From: Pseudoxanthomonas spadix
GTDB taxonomy: Bacteria > Pseudomonadota > Gammaproteobacteria > Xanthomonadales > Xanthomonadaceae
NCBI RefSeq assembly: GCF_003703395.1
Contig: NZ_RDQN01000002.1
Span: 248,001-312,000 of the forward strand
Reading direction: 5' to 3'
Length of the DNA: 64,000 bases
In this document: positions 43,406-52,820 of the stretch, piece after piece
Layout: every line of letters begins with the position of its first letter
Position numbering within the stretch: position 1 is the stretch's first letter
The notes under the pieces: model-generated
Told to the model about the DNA's origin: nothing
What the model saw: the letters and a program-made list of their open reading frames with translations, nothing else
Database searches by the model: none
Program-made: the position numbers and the translations under genes

Positions 43406-43732
43406 TTACACCTTTACCAGTATGTCCTCGCCATCGACTTGCACGAGGTAACTGTTGATGCCCTCCGTCACCGGCGTACCTGCGGGGCTGCCATCGCGTA
43501 CGTCGAACAGCCCCTGATGCAGGGGGCACTCGATCCGGTAGCCCTCGAGAAATCCCTCGCACAGGCTCGCCTTGCCGTGGCTGCACATCTCGTCGGTGGC
43601 GTAGAACTCGCCGTTCACTTTGTACAGAGCCAATCGACGGCTGCCCGCCTGTACGCACAGCACGTCCTCATCATCGAAGTCGTAGATACTGGCGACCCGC
43701 TGCCAGTCCAGAGCCTTCGCTTCGCTACTCAT
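43406..43732 (-). CDS. Rieske-type ferredoxin of the oxygenase system
   Basis: A 108-residue electron carrier: the [2Fe-2S] cluster is held by C50-H52 ('MCSHGKASL') and C69-H72 ('ECPLHQGLFD'). The size and the 'GFLEGYRIECPLHQG' stretch match NagAb/AndAb-type ferredoxins of three-component dioxygenases. It lies between the porin and the importer genes and would pass electrons to the oxygenase at 36822. The ferredoxin reductase may be BenC or a host enzyme (inference). Confidence 0.93.
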   Translation of the reverse strand: MSSEAKALDWQRVASIYDFDDEDVLCVQAGSRRLALYKVNGEFYATDEMCSHGKASLCEGFLEGYRIECPLHQGLFDVRDGSPAGTPVTEGINSYLVQVDGEDILVKV

Positions 43733-43865
43733 AAAATGAATGGCCTCGTTGCTCTAGATAATGTCTATTGATAGGTGCACCACCCGATCAAGGGTGCTAC
43801 CCAGGTGGCAGGCGCAACGGTGTCGCCATGCCGCCAAGCCTGCGTAGCCACCCGTTCTGTTTTTG

Positions 43866-45235
43866 TCAGAACCGATAGCGGACGCCGACCATCGATCCGA
43901 GCTGGGAATTTCCTGGCGCCGGCGAAACGCCCCCACCGCCGGTGGATACGCCGTAGGCCGCGTCCTCACCGTTATCCACCCAGCCCAGCGACAGATAGGT
44001 ACTCAGCCGGTCGTCGAACCTGTAGCTTCCGCGGATCACGTAGAGGTTGGCCTTGGTGTCCTGATCGTCATTCTCGACATGGAAGAAGCCGCCATCGACG
44101 ACCACCTTCGGCGTGATGGCGTATTCACCCTGCAGCCAAGTCATATCCTGCGTCACATCACGGCTGGTCGTGCTGACCTTGCGCCCCAGCCAGCCTCCAG
44201 CCAGCTTCAGTGCGCCGAAGCGCACGTAGCCGTTGGCGGTGATGCGACGGTCTTCGTCGCTGGACGAGGGCATCGGAATCAACGATGCACCGTTGAACAG
44301 ATTGGCTTGGGTCGTTGCGCTGCCGCCGTTTTGGTTGTCGACGGCGACGGCAACGCCAAAGCGAGGATCGTCGTACTTGGCCATGGCCGACCAGCTACGG
44401 CAACGCGAGGCATCACCTGGATCTTCGCCTCCGCAGATACCGGAGCCAGGCACCGAGACCGAGGATGTGGTGGACGCGTCGCGGCCGAACGAATAGTGGG
44501 CACCGAGCGATAGCTTGTCGAACTTGGTACGCCACACGACCGAATTATCGTGCCTGGCATTGGGAATATACGCGTCGAACGAGCCGATGCCCTGGATATT
44601 CGGGCCAAGGATATCCCCGCCACCGAGGGCATACAGCAGCATCGAATACTGGCGTCCGAAGGTGACACTGCCAAAGCGGCGCGAATCAAGGCCGATATAG
44701 ATCTGGCGACCGAACAGCCGGCTGCCCTGGCCGGAGCTTCCGCTATCCAGGTAAATGCCCATCTCCGCCTTCCCCACCACGGCAATCGAGTCGTCCACGC
44801 TGCGACGAAGATCCAGACCCACGTTGCTGGGGACGGAGCCGGTGGTGGATGGGACACGGGTCACCGTGCCCTCGCCCGGACCGACATTGGTCACGTTTTC
44901 CACGCCGCTATCCAGCGTTCCGTAGATCGTCAACCCTTCCGGCAGAAGATTGCCGGGCCGGGCCGGGCCGCGGTCGCAGGCGCGGGAGTCGACGCCGTCG
45001 CCGGCGCCGCTGGCGTGGCGCTCGAGGCCACTGCCGAAGCCCCCGCCTTCTGCGCCGCCTCGATTTCTTCGATCTTCTTCTGCAGCTGTTCGACCATCGC
45101 CCTCAGCTCTCGAACCTCTGTATCGGACGCCTGAGCAGAAGCCGGTGCCGCTGAAATCGCCTGGGCAACCAGCATCGCCACGCACAGCGTGGTTTTCCTC
45201 ATTGGCAAGCTATTGGTTCTTTTATGAACAATCAT
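43866..45235 (-). pseudogene. Gram-negative trimeric porin with a frameshift in a GGCCC repeat
   Basis: The first frame (ATG 45235, ribosome site GGGAGAG) encodes a signal peptide and the coiled-coil 'VRELRAMVEQLQKKIEEIEA', then runs off to a stop just past residue 100. The second frame supplies the whole barrel from 'NLLPEGLTIYGTLDSGVENV' to the terminal 'GVRYRF'. The frames meet at a three-copy GGCCC tract (about 44954-44970 on the minus strand). Removing one copy (five bases) joins them exactly, giving a 454-residue porin of the beta-proteobacterial OmpC-like type. It is therefore phase-variable, newly broken, or a sequencing error. It probably admits the island's substrate. Confidence 0.8.
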
Positions 45236-45692
45236 CGATTATCTCTCCCGTTTTAATCGAAAAACGCTGTTTTTTTTAACCACCAAAAGAAAGGACGCTT
45301 CAATGATCAAGTGCAGCATTTGACTTGAATCCTTCGCCTTCCTCCTCCATCGCTTCGCGCAGCGTGGGTTCGGCATTTACTCGCTGCAACCTGCTGCTGT
45401 TCGATGTTTCTCTGCCACGGCACCAGTACTTCGCCTTCCAGATGGCATCCGCGCTGGTGCCGGGCGGCATCTCTGGTCACCGCTCCAGGGCGATGCCCGG
45501 CGCGAACGATGACGCCGGTGATGGCCCCGCAGGGCAGGCGCACCGAGTGGCATGATGGGTGGATCCATGTATTCCCTCCCAGGAATGACCTTGATCGATG
45601 CCCTGCCCGGCGATCCCGATGCAGTGGCGGTGTAGCGGTGCAACTTTCCGTCGCGCTCTACAGCCGCGCCGGCTCCCCTCGCAACAGCCGCG
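45236..45692. other. 457-base gap between porin and benE
   Basis: No gene that I can support. The part next to the porin (45236-45330) is A/T-rich and probably holds the promoter of the island operon, but no box is clear enough to name. Short open frames on the minus strand at 45307-45706 have no recognisable features. Confidence 0.5.
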
Positions 45693-46901
45693 TCAGCGCA
45701 AGGCACCTCCCGCAGGCACCGCGACGCGGGCGCGGCGACCCCGCATCAGCAGGTGCGTGGCCACGCCGAACACCAGGCTCCAGAACGCTGCACCCAGGCC
45801 GAACAGCGACATCCCCGAGGCGCAGACGATGAACGTCACCAGCGCCGCATCGCGGTCACGCGCGTCGGCCACTGCCGCGGTCAGCGAGGTGGCGATGCTG
45901 GGGAACAGCGCCAGTCCGGCCAGGGTGGCGATCAGCTCCTTGGGCAAGGTCGCCAACAGCGCCAACACGGTGCCAGCAAAGCAACCCAGCACCAGGTAGG
46001 CGATGGCGCCGGCCGCACCGGCCACGTACCGGCGCTGCGGATCCGGATGCGCTTCGGCGCCGGTGCAGATCGCGGCGGTGACCGCGGCCGGATTCAGGCC
46101 GTGGCAGCCGAATGGTGCCAGCAGCGCCGACCCGGCCGCCGACCAGGCCAGCAGCGGTCCGGCCGCCGGGCGCGGGTAGCCGCTGGTCCGCAGCACCGCG
46201 ATGCCCGGCATGAACTGCCCGGTCAGTGCGACCACCACCAGCGGAATGCTGATGCCGACGATCGCCTGCCAGTCGAACTGCGGGCTGACCCACAGCGGCC
46301 GGGTGAGCGCCAGCGCAGGCAGCGGTCCATGCACCTGCCCGGTGGCCAGCGCCACGGCCACCCCGCTCAGCAGCACCGCCACCACCGCATAGCGCGCAAA
46401 CCAGCGCCGGCCAATGAAGAAGGCGACAAACATCGCCAGCACCAGCGGCAGCTGCGCGGCCATGCCCACGAACAGCTTGGTGGCAAAGCCGAACAGGATG
46501 CCGGCCAGCATCGCCGCGGTGATCGCCGGCGGCAGCCACGCCACGATGCGGTCGAACGCGCCGGACAGGCCCACCGCCAGCATGACCGCGCTGGCCACCA
46601 GGTAGGCCCCGACGGCCACCGCGAAGTCCACCGTCGGCAGCAGGCTGACCAGCAGCACCGAGCCAGGAATCGACCAGGCGATCACCACCGGCACCCGGTA
46701 GAACAGGCTCAGGCCCAGCCCCAGCACGCCGCTGCCGATCGCGATCGCCCACACCCACGAAGCCAGCAGGGGCGCGGGCAATCCGGACGCGGCCTGGAAC
46801 ACGATCACCAGCGGACCGGCGAAGGAGATCAGCGTGGCGATCACGCCAGCCAGCACGGCCGACAGCGAGGCGTCCTTGATCAGCTGAGCCAGCGCGGTCA
46901 T
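45693..46901 (-). CDS. benE: Benzoate:H+ symporter, BenE family
   Basis: A 402-residue inner-membrane transporter with 11-12 hydrophobic segments. 'LISFAGPLVIVFQAASGLPA', 'WSIPGSVLLVSLLP', 'FMPGIAVLRTSGYPRPAAGP' and 'FGCHGLNPAAVTAAICTG' are BenE hallmarks. ATG 46901 is chosen; longer upstream frame overlaps the benK remnant. It is the last gene of the ben operon and the only apparently intact benzoate carrier in the cluster, since the MFS gene before it is gutted. Confidence 0.93.
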   Translation of the reverse strand: MTALAQLIKDASLSAVLAGVIATLISFAGPLVIVFQAASGLPAPLLASWVWAIAIGSGVLGLGLSLFYRVPVVIAWSIPGSVLLVSLLPTVDFAVAVGAYLVASAVMLAVGLSGAFDRIVAWLPPAITAAMLAGILFGFATKLFVGMAAQLPLVLAMFVAFFIGRRWFARYAVVAVLLSGVAVALATGQVHGPLPALALTRPLWVSPQFDWQAIVGISIPLVVVALTGQFMPGIAVLRTSGYPRPAAGPLLAWSAAGSALLAPFGCHGLNPAAVTAAICTGAEAHPDPQRRYVAGAAGAIAYLVLGCFAGTVLALLATLPKELIATLAGLALFPSIATSLTAAVADARDRDAALVTFIVCASGMSLFGLGAAFWSLVFGVATHLLMRGRRARVAVPAGGALR

Positions 46902-46905
46902 CGGC

Positions 46906-47421
46906 TCATGGCGCGTTGTACGCGACCACCAGCTGCGGCGCGGAGGGCGCACGCTGGTTGGAGATCGCAAAGACCACCCCGCCCCGGGTCGGCCCGACGA
47001 TCGCCCCGACCCGGCCCACGCCCGAGGCCCAGCCCAGTCCGGTCGAACGCACCGACATGGTGTACAGCTGGGCAACGCTGGCATGGAGCTGGTCCGGGCT
47101 GGCGGCAAAGCCGGTGCACAGCGTGGCCACGGTGAACAGCAAGAAGCTCACCGCCAGGCCCTTCCTGCGGCCGATCCTGTCGGCCAGCGGCCCCAGCACC
47201 AGCGCGCCGAACATCATCCCGAACAGCGCCCAGGCCTGCAGGATGCCGGCCTGCGGCTTGCTCAGCCCCCACTCCTTGATCAAGGTCGGCAGCACCGTGC
47301 CGGCGACGAACACGTCGTAGCCGTGGACGATCAGCAACAACCCGCACACGATGACCACCGAGCACTGGAACCTGCTGAAGTGACCCTGGTCGATCGCCTC
47401 GCTCACATCGATGCTGCGCAT
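46906..47421 (-). pseudogene. Internally deleted aromatic-acid MFS transporter (BenK/PcaK-like)
   Basis: The open frame encodes 171 residues where the family has about 440-460. The N-terminus is normal ('VHGYDVFVAGTVLPTLIKEW', 'LGPLADRIGRRKGLA' with the MFS loop motif) for roughly four helices, then jumps from 'AASPDQLHASV' to 'AQLYTMSVRSTGLGWASGVG', the stretch preceding the last helices, and ends soon after. Helices 5-10 are missing but the frame is kept. It has a strong ribosome site (GGAGGGAGAGG). It cannot work as a normal 12-helix carrier. Confidence 0.85.
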
Positions 47422-47506
47422 GGCCTCTCCCTCCCAGGATGTGCACTGCGTTTTAAGAGGCGACCCTCGGCGAGGGCGCCCTTGAACCTGTTCGGCGTGA
47501 TCGGCC

Positions 47507-48817
47507 TCAGCGCATGGCCAGGGCCTGTTTCTGGGCGCTGGCCGCGGCGGCGGGCCAGCCCAGCGCGCTGCGCGCGCGGGCCAGCTCGTCGGCTAGGTCG
47601 TAGTTCCAGATCCAGTCGTAGCGGGTGGCCAGCGTTGCCCCCAGCCGCGCATCGTCGTCACCGACGCGTGAATCGCGCATTTCATACAGCTCGCCGGTCT
47701 CCCACGAGGTCTGCTGCACGCGACAGGCGCGCGGACGGCGCAGCTGGTCATAGACCTGCAATACCTCGGGCAGCTGGGCGCCGGTCAGGCCCGGCTCGGC
47801 CAGCAGATGGGCGAGCAGGTGGGCGTCCTCCAGCCCCTGCCCTGCGCCGGCACCCTGATGCGGCAGCATCGCGTGGGCGGCATCGCCGATGAGCGCCAGC
47901 CGGCCATCCACGTAGCCGGGAAGCTGGGCCAGGTCGTGCAGCGCCCAGTGCGTGGGCGTGTCGATGCACTCCAGTATGGTCTGTGCTGCCACGCCCCAAT
48001 GCGCGAAGGCATCGAGCATTTCGCGGCGGCTGGCCTCGCGCACCCAGGGCTGCTGCGCGGGCCACTGCGGATCGGGCGTGCTGCGGTCGGAGAAGAATGC
48101 CACGACGTTGATCAGGCGCCCGTGCTTGACCGGAAAGGTGAGGATGTGCGCATCCAGGCCCAGCAGCACCTGCGGCATGTCGATCAGCGCGGTGTCCACG
48201 CCGCGGGCGAGGTAGGCCGCACGCAGTCGTTCGCTGTCGATCAGGCCGCGATATGCACAGGTGCCTGTGAAGCGCGGCGCCACCGGCGGCTGGCCCAGGC
48301 CCTTGAGCACCTCATCGCGCATGGCCGACTTGATGCCGTCGGCGGCGATCAGCACGTCGCCGTGATACTGCGTGCCGTCGGTGAACTCCACCTGGATGCC
48401 CTGCGCGTCCTGGCGCACGGCCACGGCGCGCTTGCCGAAGCGTGCCAGCCCGTCCGGCAACAGCCGCGCCAGTGCATCAAGAAAATCGGCGCGATGCACC
48501 GTGGACTGACCGACGCCAGGTGCGTAGGTTTCACCGATCAGGCGCGCGTCCTCGCCGCGGCGCCACTGGAACCACAGGTCCTGCCATGGCGCAGGCGTGC
48601 GGTCGGCCAGCTCGACATAGGTCTCGCCCATGCCCAGCCCGGCCAGCGCGCGCACCGCATTGGGGCCAAAGGACACGCCGGCGCCGATCTCGCCAAAGGC
48701 CGCAGCGGATTCAAACAGCTGCACGTCCAGGTGATCATGGCGGCTCAGGCCCAGGGCCAGGCCCACGCCGGCAATGCCGCCGCCGACGATGCCGATCCGC
48801 AACGGTGCGCGGCTCAC
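47507..48817 (-). CDS. Salicylate 1-hydroxylase-like FAD monooxygenase
   Basis: A 436-residue flavoprotein that would convert salicylate to catechol with NADH and O2. The FAD site is GIVGGGIAG at the N-terminus; 'GVGQSTVHRADFLDAL', 'LIAADGIKSAMR', 'RLALIGDAAHAMLPHQGAGA' and 'RACRVQQTSWETGELYEMRD' match NahG/SalA closely. GTG 48817 is chosen because GGAG lies eight bases upstream and the protein then starts like NahG ('MSRAPLRIGIVGGG'). It is embedded in the benzoate operon, which is unusual, and joins two routes to catechol. Confidence 0.9.
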   Translation of the reverse strand: MSRAPLRIGIVGGGIAGVGLALGLSRHDHLDVQLFESAAAFGEIGAGVSFGPNAVRALAGLGMGETYVELADRTPAPWQDLWFQWRRGEDARLIGETYAPGVGQSTVHRADFLDALARLLPDGLARFGKRAVAVRQDAQGIQVEFTDGTQYHGDVLIAADGIKSAMRDEVLKGLGQPPVAPRFTGTCAYRGLIDSERLRAAYLARGVDTALIDMPQVLLGLDAHILTFPVKHGRLINVVAFFSDRSTPDPQWPAQQPWVREASRREMLDAFAHWGVAAQTILECIDTPTHWALHDLAQLPGYVDGRLALIGDAAHAMLPHQGAGAGQGLEDAHLLAHLLAEPGLTGAQLPEVLQVYDQLRRPRACRVQQTSWETGELYEMRDSRVGDDDARLGATLATRYDWIWNYDLADELARARSALGWPAAAASAQKQALAMR

Positions 48818-48940
48818 GACCTGCGCTCCAGGGCGATGTCGTAGCGTATTGATGAAGTGTCCAAGCGTTGCATGGTCCGTCTCTGGGATCTGTGTGATAT
48901 GAAGAATCAAAGCCGCTGCGCGCAAGGCGCGGGGCGTGTT

Positions 48941-49708
48941 TCAGCCGGTATCGCCTCCGGCCACGGGCAGGATCGAACCGGTGATGTAGGAGGCCTCGTC
49001 CGAGGCCAGGAACAGGATCGGCGCGACCTGTTCGTCGATGGTTCCGTAGCGCCTGAGCAATGCCGAGGCGGTGGACTGCTCGACCACCTCGCCCATCCAG
49101 GCCTGTTCCTGCGCGGTATCGCCGCTGGCATTGCGCGGGACCCGGCGCGGCGGCGCGCTGGTCCCACCCGGCGCGGTGGCCACCACGCGGATGTTGCGAT
49201 GGGCGTATTCCATCGCCAGCGACTGGGTGATGGCATTGACCCCGCCCTTGGCCGCCGAATAGGGCATCCGGTAGATGCCGCGGGTGGCGACGGAGGAGAC
49301 GTTGACGATGGTGCCTGCGCCGCGCGCGATCAGGTGCGGCAGCACCGCGTGGCAACCGTACAGGGTGGGCATCAGCGAACGGCGGATCTCCGCGTCGATC
49401 TGCTCAGGCTCGAACTCGGCAAACGGCCGCATGCGGATCGCGCCGCCGACGTTGTTGACCAGGATGTCGATCCCGCCAAAGGTCCGTGCGGCAAAGTCCA
49501 TTGCCGCCTGCGCGCCGGCATGGGTTTCCAGGTCGGTGATGAAGAATGCCGCACCGTTTCCCGCCTCGCCTGCGACTTCCGCGACGAACTCGGCGCGGTC
49601 CACCAGCAGCACCTGTGCACCCTCGGCCGCAGCCCGCAGCGCGACCCCGCGGCCGATGCCCTGCGCAGCCCCGGTCACCACCATCACCTTGCCGGAAAAG
49701 CGGCTCAT
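48941..49708 (-). CDS. benD: Benzoate cis-diol dehydrogenase
   Basis: A 255-residue short-chain dehydrogenase that turns 1,6-dihydroxycyclohexa-2,4-diene-1-carboxylate into catechol, CO2 and NADH. The NAD site is TGAAQGIG, followed by 'ILVNNVGGAIRMRPFAEF' and the catalytic YSAAK. 'GGAIRMRPFAEFEPEQI' and 'ATAPGGTSAPPRRVPRN' are BenD-specific. Its start overlaps the benC stop as ATGA. Confidence 0.95.
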   Translation of the reverse strand: MSRFSGKVMVVTGAAQGIGRGVALRAAAEGAQVLLVDRAEFVAEVAGEAGNGAAFFITDLETHAGAQAAMDFAARTFGGIDILVNNVGGAIRMRPFAEFEPEQIDAEIRRSLMPTLYGCHAVLPHLIARGAGTIVNVSSVATRGIYRMPYSAAKGGVNAITQSLAMEYAHRNIRVVATAPGGTSAPPRRVPRNASGDTAQEQAWMGEVVEQSTASALLRRYGTIDEQVAPILFLASDEASYITGSILPVAGGDTG

Positions 49709-50739
49709 GCGGCCAGCTCCTGCACCGTGCCGGCCGTCGCATTGGGGGTGAACTTCTCGTAGTAGAAGCCGGCCGGCTCGACCTTGATCTGGGCAAAGTG
49801 GTTGCGCACCGCATCAACCATGGCCGGCGGACCGCACAGATACACATCCACCGCGCCCTGGTGCAGCGCTTCGGGCAGCAGGTGCTCGGTGACGTAGCCG
49901 ATCCTGGGGTGTCCGGATTCGGCTTGGACCACGCAGGTGTCGAAGCTGAAGAAGGGCAAGCGTTCGGCCAAGCGCTGCAACTCCGGCACCAGCACCAGGT
50001 CGGCGCCGCGGGTCACCCCATACACCAGGTGCACCGGATGGTCGCTGCCGGTGTCTTCCAGCCAGGCCAGCATCGACAGGAACGGCGCCAGCCCAGTGCC
50101 CCCGGCCAGCATCAGCACCGGGCGCTTGACCTGGCGCAGGTAGAAGCTGCCCAGCGGGCCGGTCAGTTCCAGCACCTGGCCCGGGCTGGCGCTGTCCAGA
50201 TAGCGGCTCATCAGGCCACCGGGCACGCGCTTGATCAGGAATGAGAGCGCGTGCGAACCGGGCTTGGAACTGAAGGAATACGCGCGGCTCTGGCCACTGC
50301 CGGGCACGGCGATGTTGACGTACTGGCCGGGCAGGAAATCAGGCGCATCGCCTGCGACTTCCAGCTTGAGCTCCAGCGCGGCATCGGCGTGCGGCAGCAC
50401 CTGCGCCACCGTCGCCTTGAATGTGCTGGCGCCGGTCTTGCAGGCGGTGGAAGTGACCGGCACGGCGATGGCACAGTCGCTGGACGGCACCATCTGACAG
50501 GTCAGCACCAGGCCGGCCCGCGCCTCTTCCTCGGTCAGCGCATCGTCGATGTAGTCCTCACCCAGGTCATAGGCGCCAGCCTCGGCGCGGCACTTGCAGG
50601 CGCCGCACACGCCGTCGGCACAATCCATCGGCAGGTTGACCTTGTTGCGGTAGGCCGCGTCCAGCACCTTCTCGCCTGCGTTGCAGTCGATGAAGCGGGT
50701 GACGCCGTCTTCGAAATTCAGGGCGATGCGGTAGTGCAT
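49705..50739 (-). CDS. benC: Benzoate 1,2-dioxygenase electron-transfer reductase
   Basis: A 344-residue reductase carrying electrons from NADH to BenAB. It has a plant-type [2Fe-2S] ferredoxin domain ('CADGVCGACKCRAEAG', then 'LVLTCQ'), an FAD domain ('RAYSFSS') and an NAD domain ('LMLAGGTGLAPFLSML', 'VYLCGPPAMVDAV'). ATG 50739 has AAGGA and gives the usual 'MHYRIALNFEDGVTRFIDC'. It is the only oxygenase reductase in the window and might also serve the island oxygenase. Confidence 0.95.
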   Translation of the reverse strand: MHYRIALNFEDGVTRFIDCNAGEKVLDAAYRNKVNLPMDCADGVCGACKCRAEAGAYDLGEDYIDDALTEEEARAGLVLTCQMVPSSDCAIAVPVTSTACKTGASTFKATVAQVLPHADAALELKLEVAGDAPDFLPGQYVNIAVPGSGQSRAYSFSSKPGSHALSFLIKRVPGGLMSRYLDSASPGQVLELTGPLGSFYLRQVKRPVLMLAGGTGLAPFLSMLAWLEDTGSDHPVHLVYGVTRGADLVLVPELQRLAERLPFFSFDTCVVQAESGHPRIGYVTEHLLPEALHQGAVDVYLCGPPAMVDAVRNHFAQIKVEPAGFYYEKFTPNATAGTVQELAA

Positions 50740-50761
50740 GGGAATCCTTCGGCCAGGCTGA

Positions 50762-51250
50762 TCAGACATGATAGATGTCGATGACCTGGCGGATGTAGTC
50801 GTTCTTCAGCACGATCTTCTTGTTGCTGATCAGCAGGCTCTCACCTTGCCGGCGCAGGGTCACGAAACACGTGCCGAAGAACTGGTCGGTGACCTTGTAG
50901 CGGTGGCTGAGCGTATGAAAATTGTAGCGGACGTCAAGCTCATCGCCGCGCGTGTCCAGCAGCTCGATGTTGTTGACGTTGTGGCTGGTGCGCGGCTCGG
51001 GCGTGGAGGCGCCCGAGCGCTCGGTCTTGATCCGGAACACGCGGTCCTCCAGCCCGTCGCGGCTGGGATAGAAGATCAGCGAGATCTGCGAGTGCGGGTC
51101 CTCGGTGAGCTGGTCGTCGTCGTCCCAGGTCGGCATCCAGTAGCTGACGTCGCTGGCGTACAGCTCCAGCCACGCGTCCCACTGGCGGTCGTCGAGCAGG
51201 CGTGCCTCGCGGTAGAGGAAGGCAGCGATGGCGGGCAGGTCCTGGTTCAA
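50762..51250 (-). CDS. benB: Benzoate 1,2-dioxygenase small subunit
   Basis: A 162-residue beta subunit: '[20 protein letters not shown]', '[19 protein letters not shown]', and the final '[15 protein letters not shown]'. The start is TTG 51250, overlapping the benA stop as TTGA; no ATG is available at a sensible place, so translation is probably coupled to benA. Confidence 0.95.
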   Translation of the reverse strand: MNQDLPAIAAFLYREARLLDDRQWDAWLELYASDVSYWMPTWDDDDQLTEDPHSQISLIFYPSRDGLEDRVFRIKTERSGASTPEPRTSHNVNNIELLDTRGDELDVRYNFHTLSHRYKVTDQFFGTCFVTLRRQGESLLISNKKIVLKNDYIRQVIDIYHV

Positions 51251-52605
51251 GCCGCGTCTCCGGTCGCTTCACGCGCCAGTGCCTGGCGCATGGCCCTGGC
51301 CCAGTACTCATGCTGGCGCACGAACAGGCCCTCGTCCTCGCTGCGGTTGCCGCTGAGCAGCGGCTTGATGCCCATCTTCCGCGCGTTCTCGTCGGCACCC
51401 TGCACCCACAGCGGCGCGCCGCGGCTGAGGTCGTTCCAAGCCGCGGCGGTACCGGCGTAGCCGTTCTGGCAGGCGCGGAATTCCTCCAGGTCGTCGGCCG
51501 TGCCCATGCCCGAGACATTGAAGAAATCCTCGTACTGGCGGATGCGGGTGGCGCGGTCCTGCGCGCTCTCGCCCTTGATGCCGAAGCAGTAGATGGTGAC
51601 CTCGGTCTTGTCCACCGCGATCGGGCGGGTGACCCGGATCTGGGTGGAGAACTGGTCCATCAGGTACACGTTGGGGTACAGGCACAGGTTGCGGGTCTGG
51701 CGGGTGATGAACTCGGCCTTGGCCGCGCCCAAGCGCGCGGCGAGTTCCTCGCGGCGGTTCCACACCGGGCGCACTTCCGGGTTGAGCGAGTTGGTCCACA
51801 GCAGGATGTGGCCATTGTCAAAGCCGTACACGCCGCCGACGCTCTTGCTCCAGCCGTTGGCGTCCACCGCCTTGGTGCCGGTCTGCTTGCGCCGGCCCAT
51901 GGTGGCCGCATAGTTCCAGTGCACGGAACTGACGTGGTAGCCGTCGCAGCCGTTTTCCATCTGCAGTTTCCAGTTGCCGTCGTAGATGTAGGAAGAACTG
52001 CCGCGCAGCACTTCCAGGCCATCCGGTGCCTGGTCGACGATCTGGTCGATGATGATCCTGGTCTCGCCCAAAAAGTCCTCCAGCGGGGCGACCTGCTCGC
52101 TCAGGCTTCCGAACAGGAAACCGCGATAGCTTTGCAAGCGCGCCACGCGCTTGAGGTCATGCGAGCCGTGCTCGCCGAACTGCGGCGGATACTGGGTGGT
52201 CTTTTCATCCTTGACCTTGAGCAGCTTGCCGGTGTTGCTGAAGGTCCAGCCATGAAAGGGACAGGTGAAGCTGCCCTTGTTGCCGTGCTTGCGCCGGCAC
52301 AGCATTGCGCCGCGGTGCGCGCAGGCGTTGATCACCGCATGCAGCTCGCCGGCCTTGTCGCGGGTGATCACCACCGGCTGGCGGCCGATGTAGGTGGTGA
52401 AGTAGTCGTTGTTGTTCGGGATCTGGCTCTCGTGCGCCAGATAGACCCAGTTGGACTCGAACAGGTGCTTGATCTCCAGCTCGAACAGGTCGGGATCGGT
52501 GAAGATGTCGCGGCGGCAGCGGTAGAGGCCGGCCACTGGATCGTCCTGCACCGCGGTGGCCAGCAGCTGCTCCAGGTCGGTCTTGTTTTCGATGATGGCG
52601 GACAT
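51247..52605 (-). CDS. benA: Benzoate 1,2-dioxygenase large subunit
   Basis: A 452-residue Rieske oxygenase that adds O2 to benzoate. Rieske ligands are C95-H97 ('ACAHRGAML') and C115-H118 ('TCPFHGW'), and the iron site is '[16 protein letters not shown]'. '[20 protein letters not shown]' and '[20 protein letters not shown]' are typical of BenA. It is the first gene of a minus-strand operon benABCD-salicylate hydroxylase-benK'-benE and is divergent from the LysR gene. Confidence 0.96.
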   Translation of the reverse strand: MSAIIENKTDLEQLLATAVQDDPVAGLYRCRRDIFTDPDLFELEIKHLFESNWVYLAHESQIPNNNDYFTTYIGRQPVVITRDKAGELHAVINACAHRGAMLCRRKHGNKGSFTCPFHGWTFSNTGKLLKVKDEKTTQYPPQFGEHGSHDLKRVARLQSYRGFLFGSLSEQVAPLEDFLGETRIIIDQIVDQAPDGLEVLRGSSSYIYDGNWKLQMENGCDGYHVSSVHWNYAATMGRRKQTGTKAVDANGWSKSVGGVYGFDNGHILLWTNSLNPEVRPVWNRREELAARLGAAKAEFITRQTRNLCLYPNVYLMDQFSTQIRVTRPIAVDKTEVTIYCFGIKGESAQDRATRIRQYEDFFNVSGMGTADDLEEFRACQNGYAGTAAAWNDLSRGAPLWVQGADENARKMGIKPLLSGNRSEDEGLFVRQHEYWARAMRQALAREATGDAA

Positions 52606-52820
52606 GCGGGGCTTCCGGTGCGGTTGCTGTTGCGCGCAAGGCGCGCGGCGGAACGATGGCGAGGGGGACCGCGTGTGCGGGCTGGCGCAGGTGCGGCAAG
52701 ACGGCCTCGACGCGTTCGATCGTCGGGGCCGGGTGGCTGACCGGGGGAAAGGCGCGCGCCGGATGCCGATTCTTGGGACCGATGCGCGATGGAGTCCAAC
52801 ACGTCTTTAGTCTTTTAACA

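Noticed and set aside
45307-45706. Minus-strand open frames of 78 and 109 codons between porin and benE
   Set aside because: Odd Arg/Ala/Gly-rich composition, no ribosome site, no recognisable motif, and overlap with the benE 3' end.
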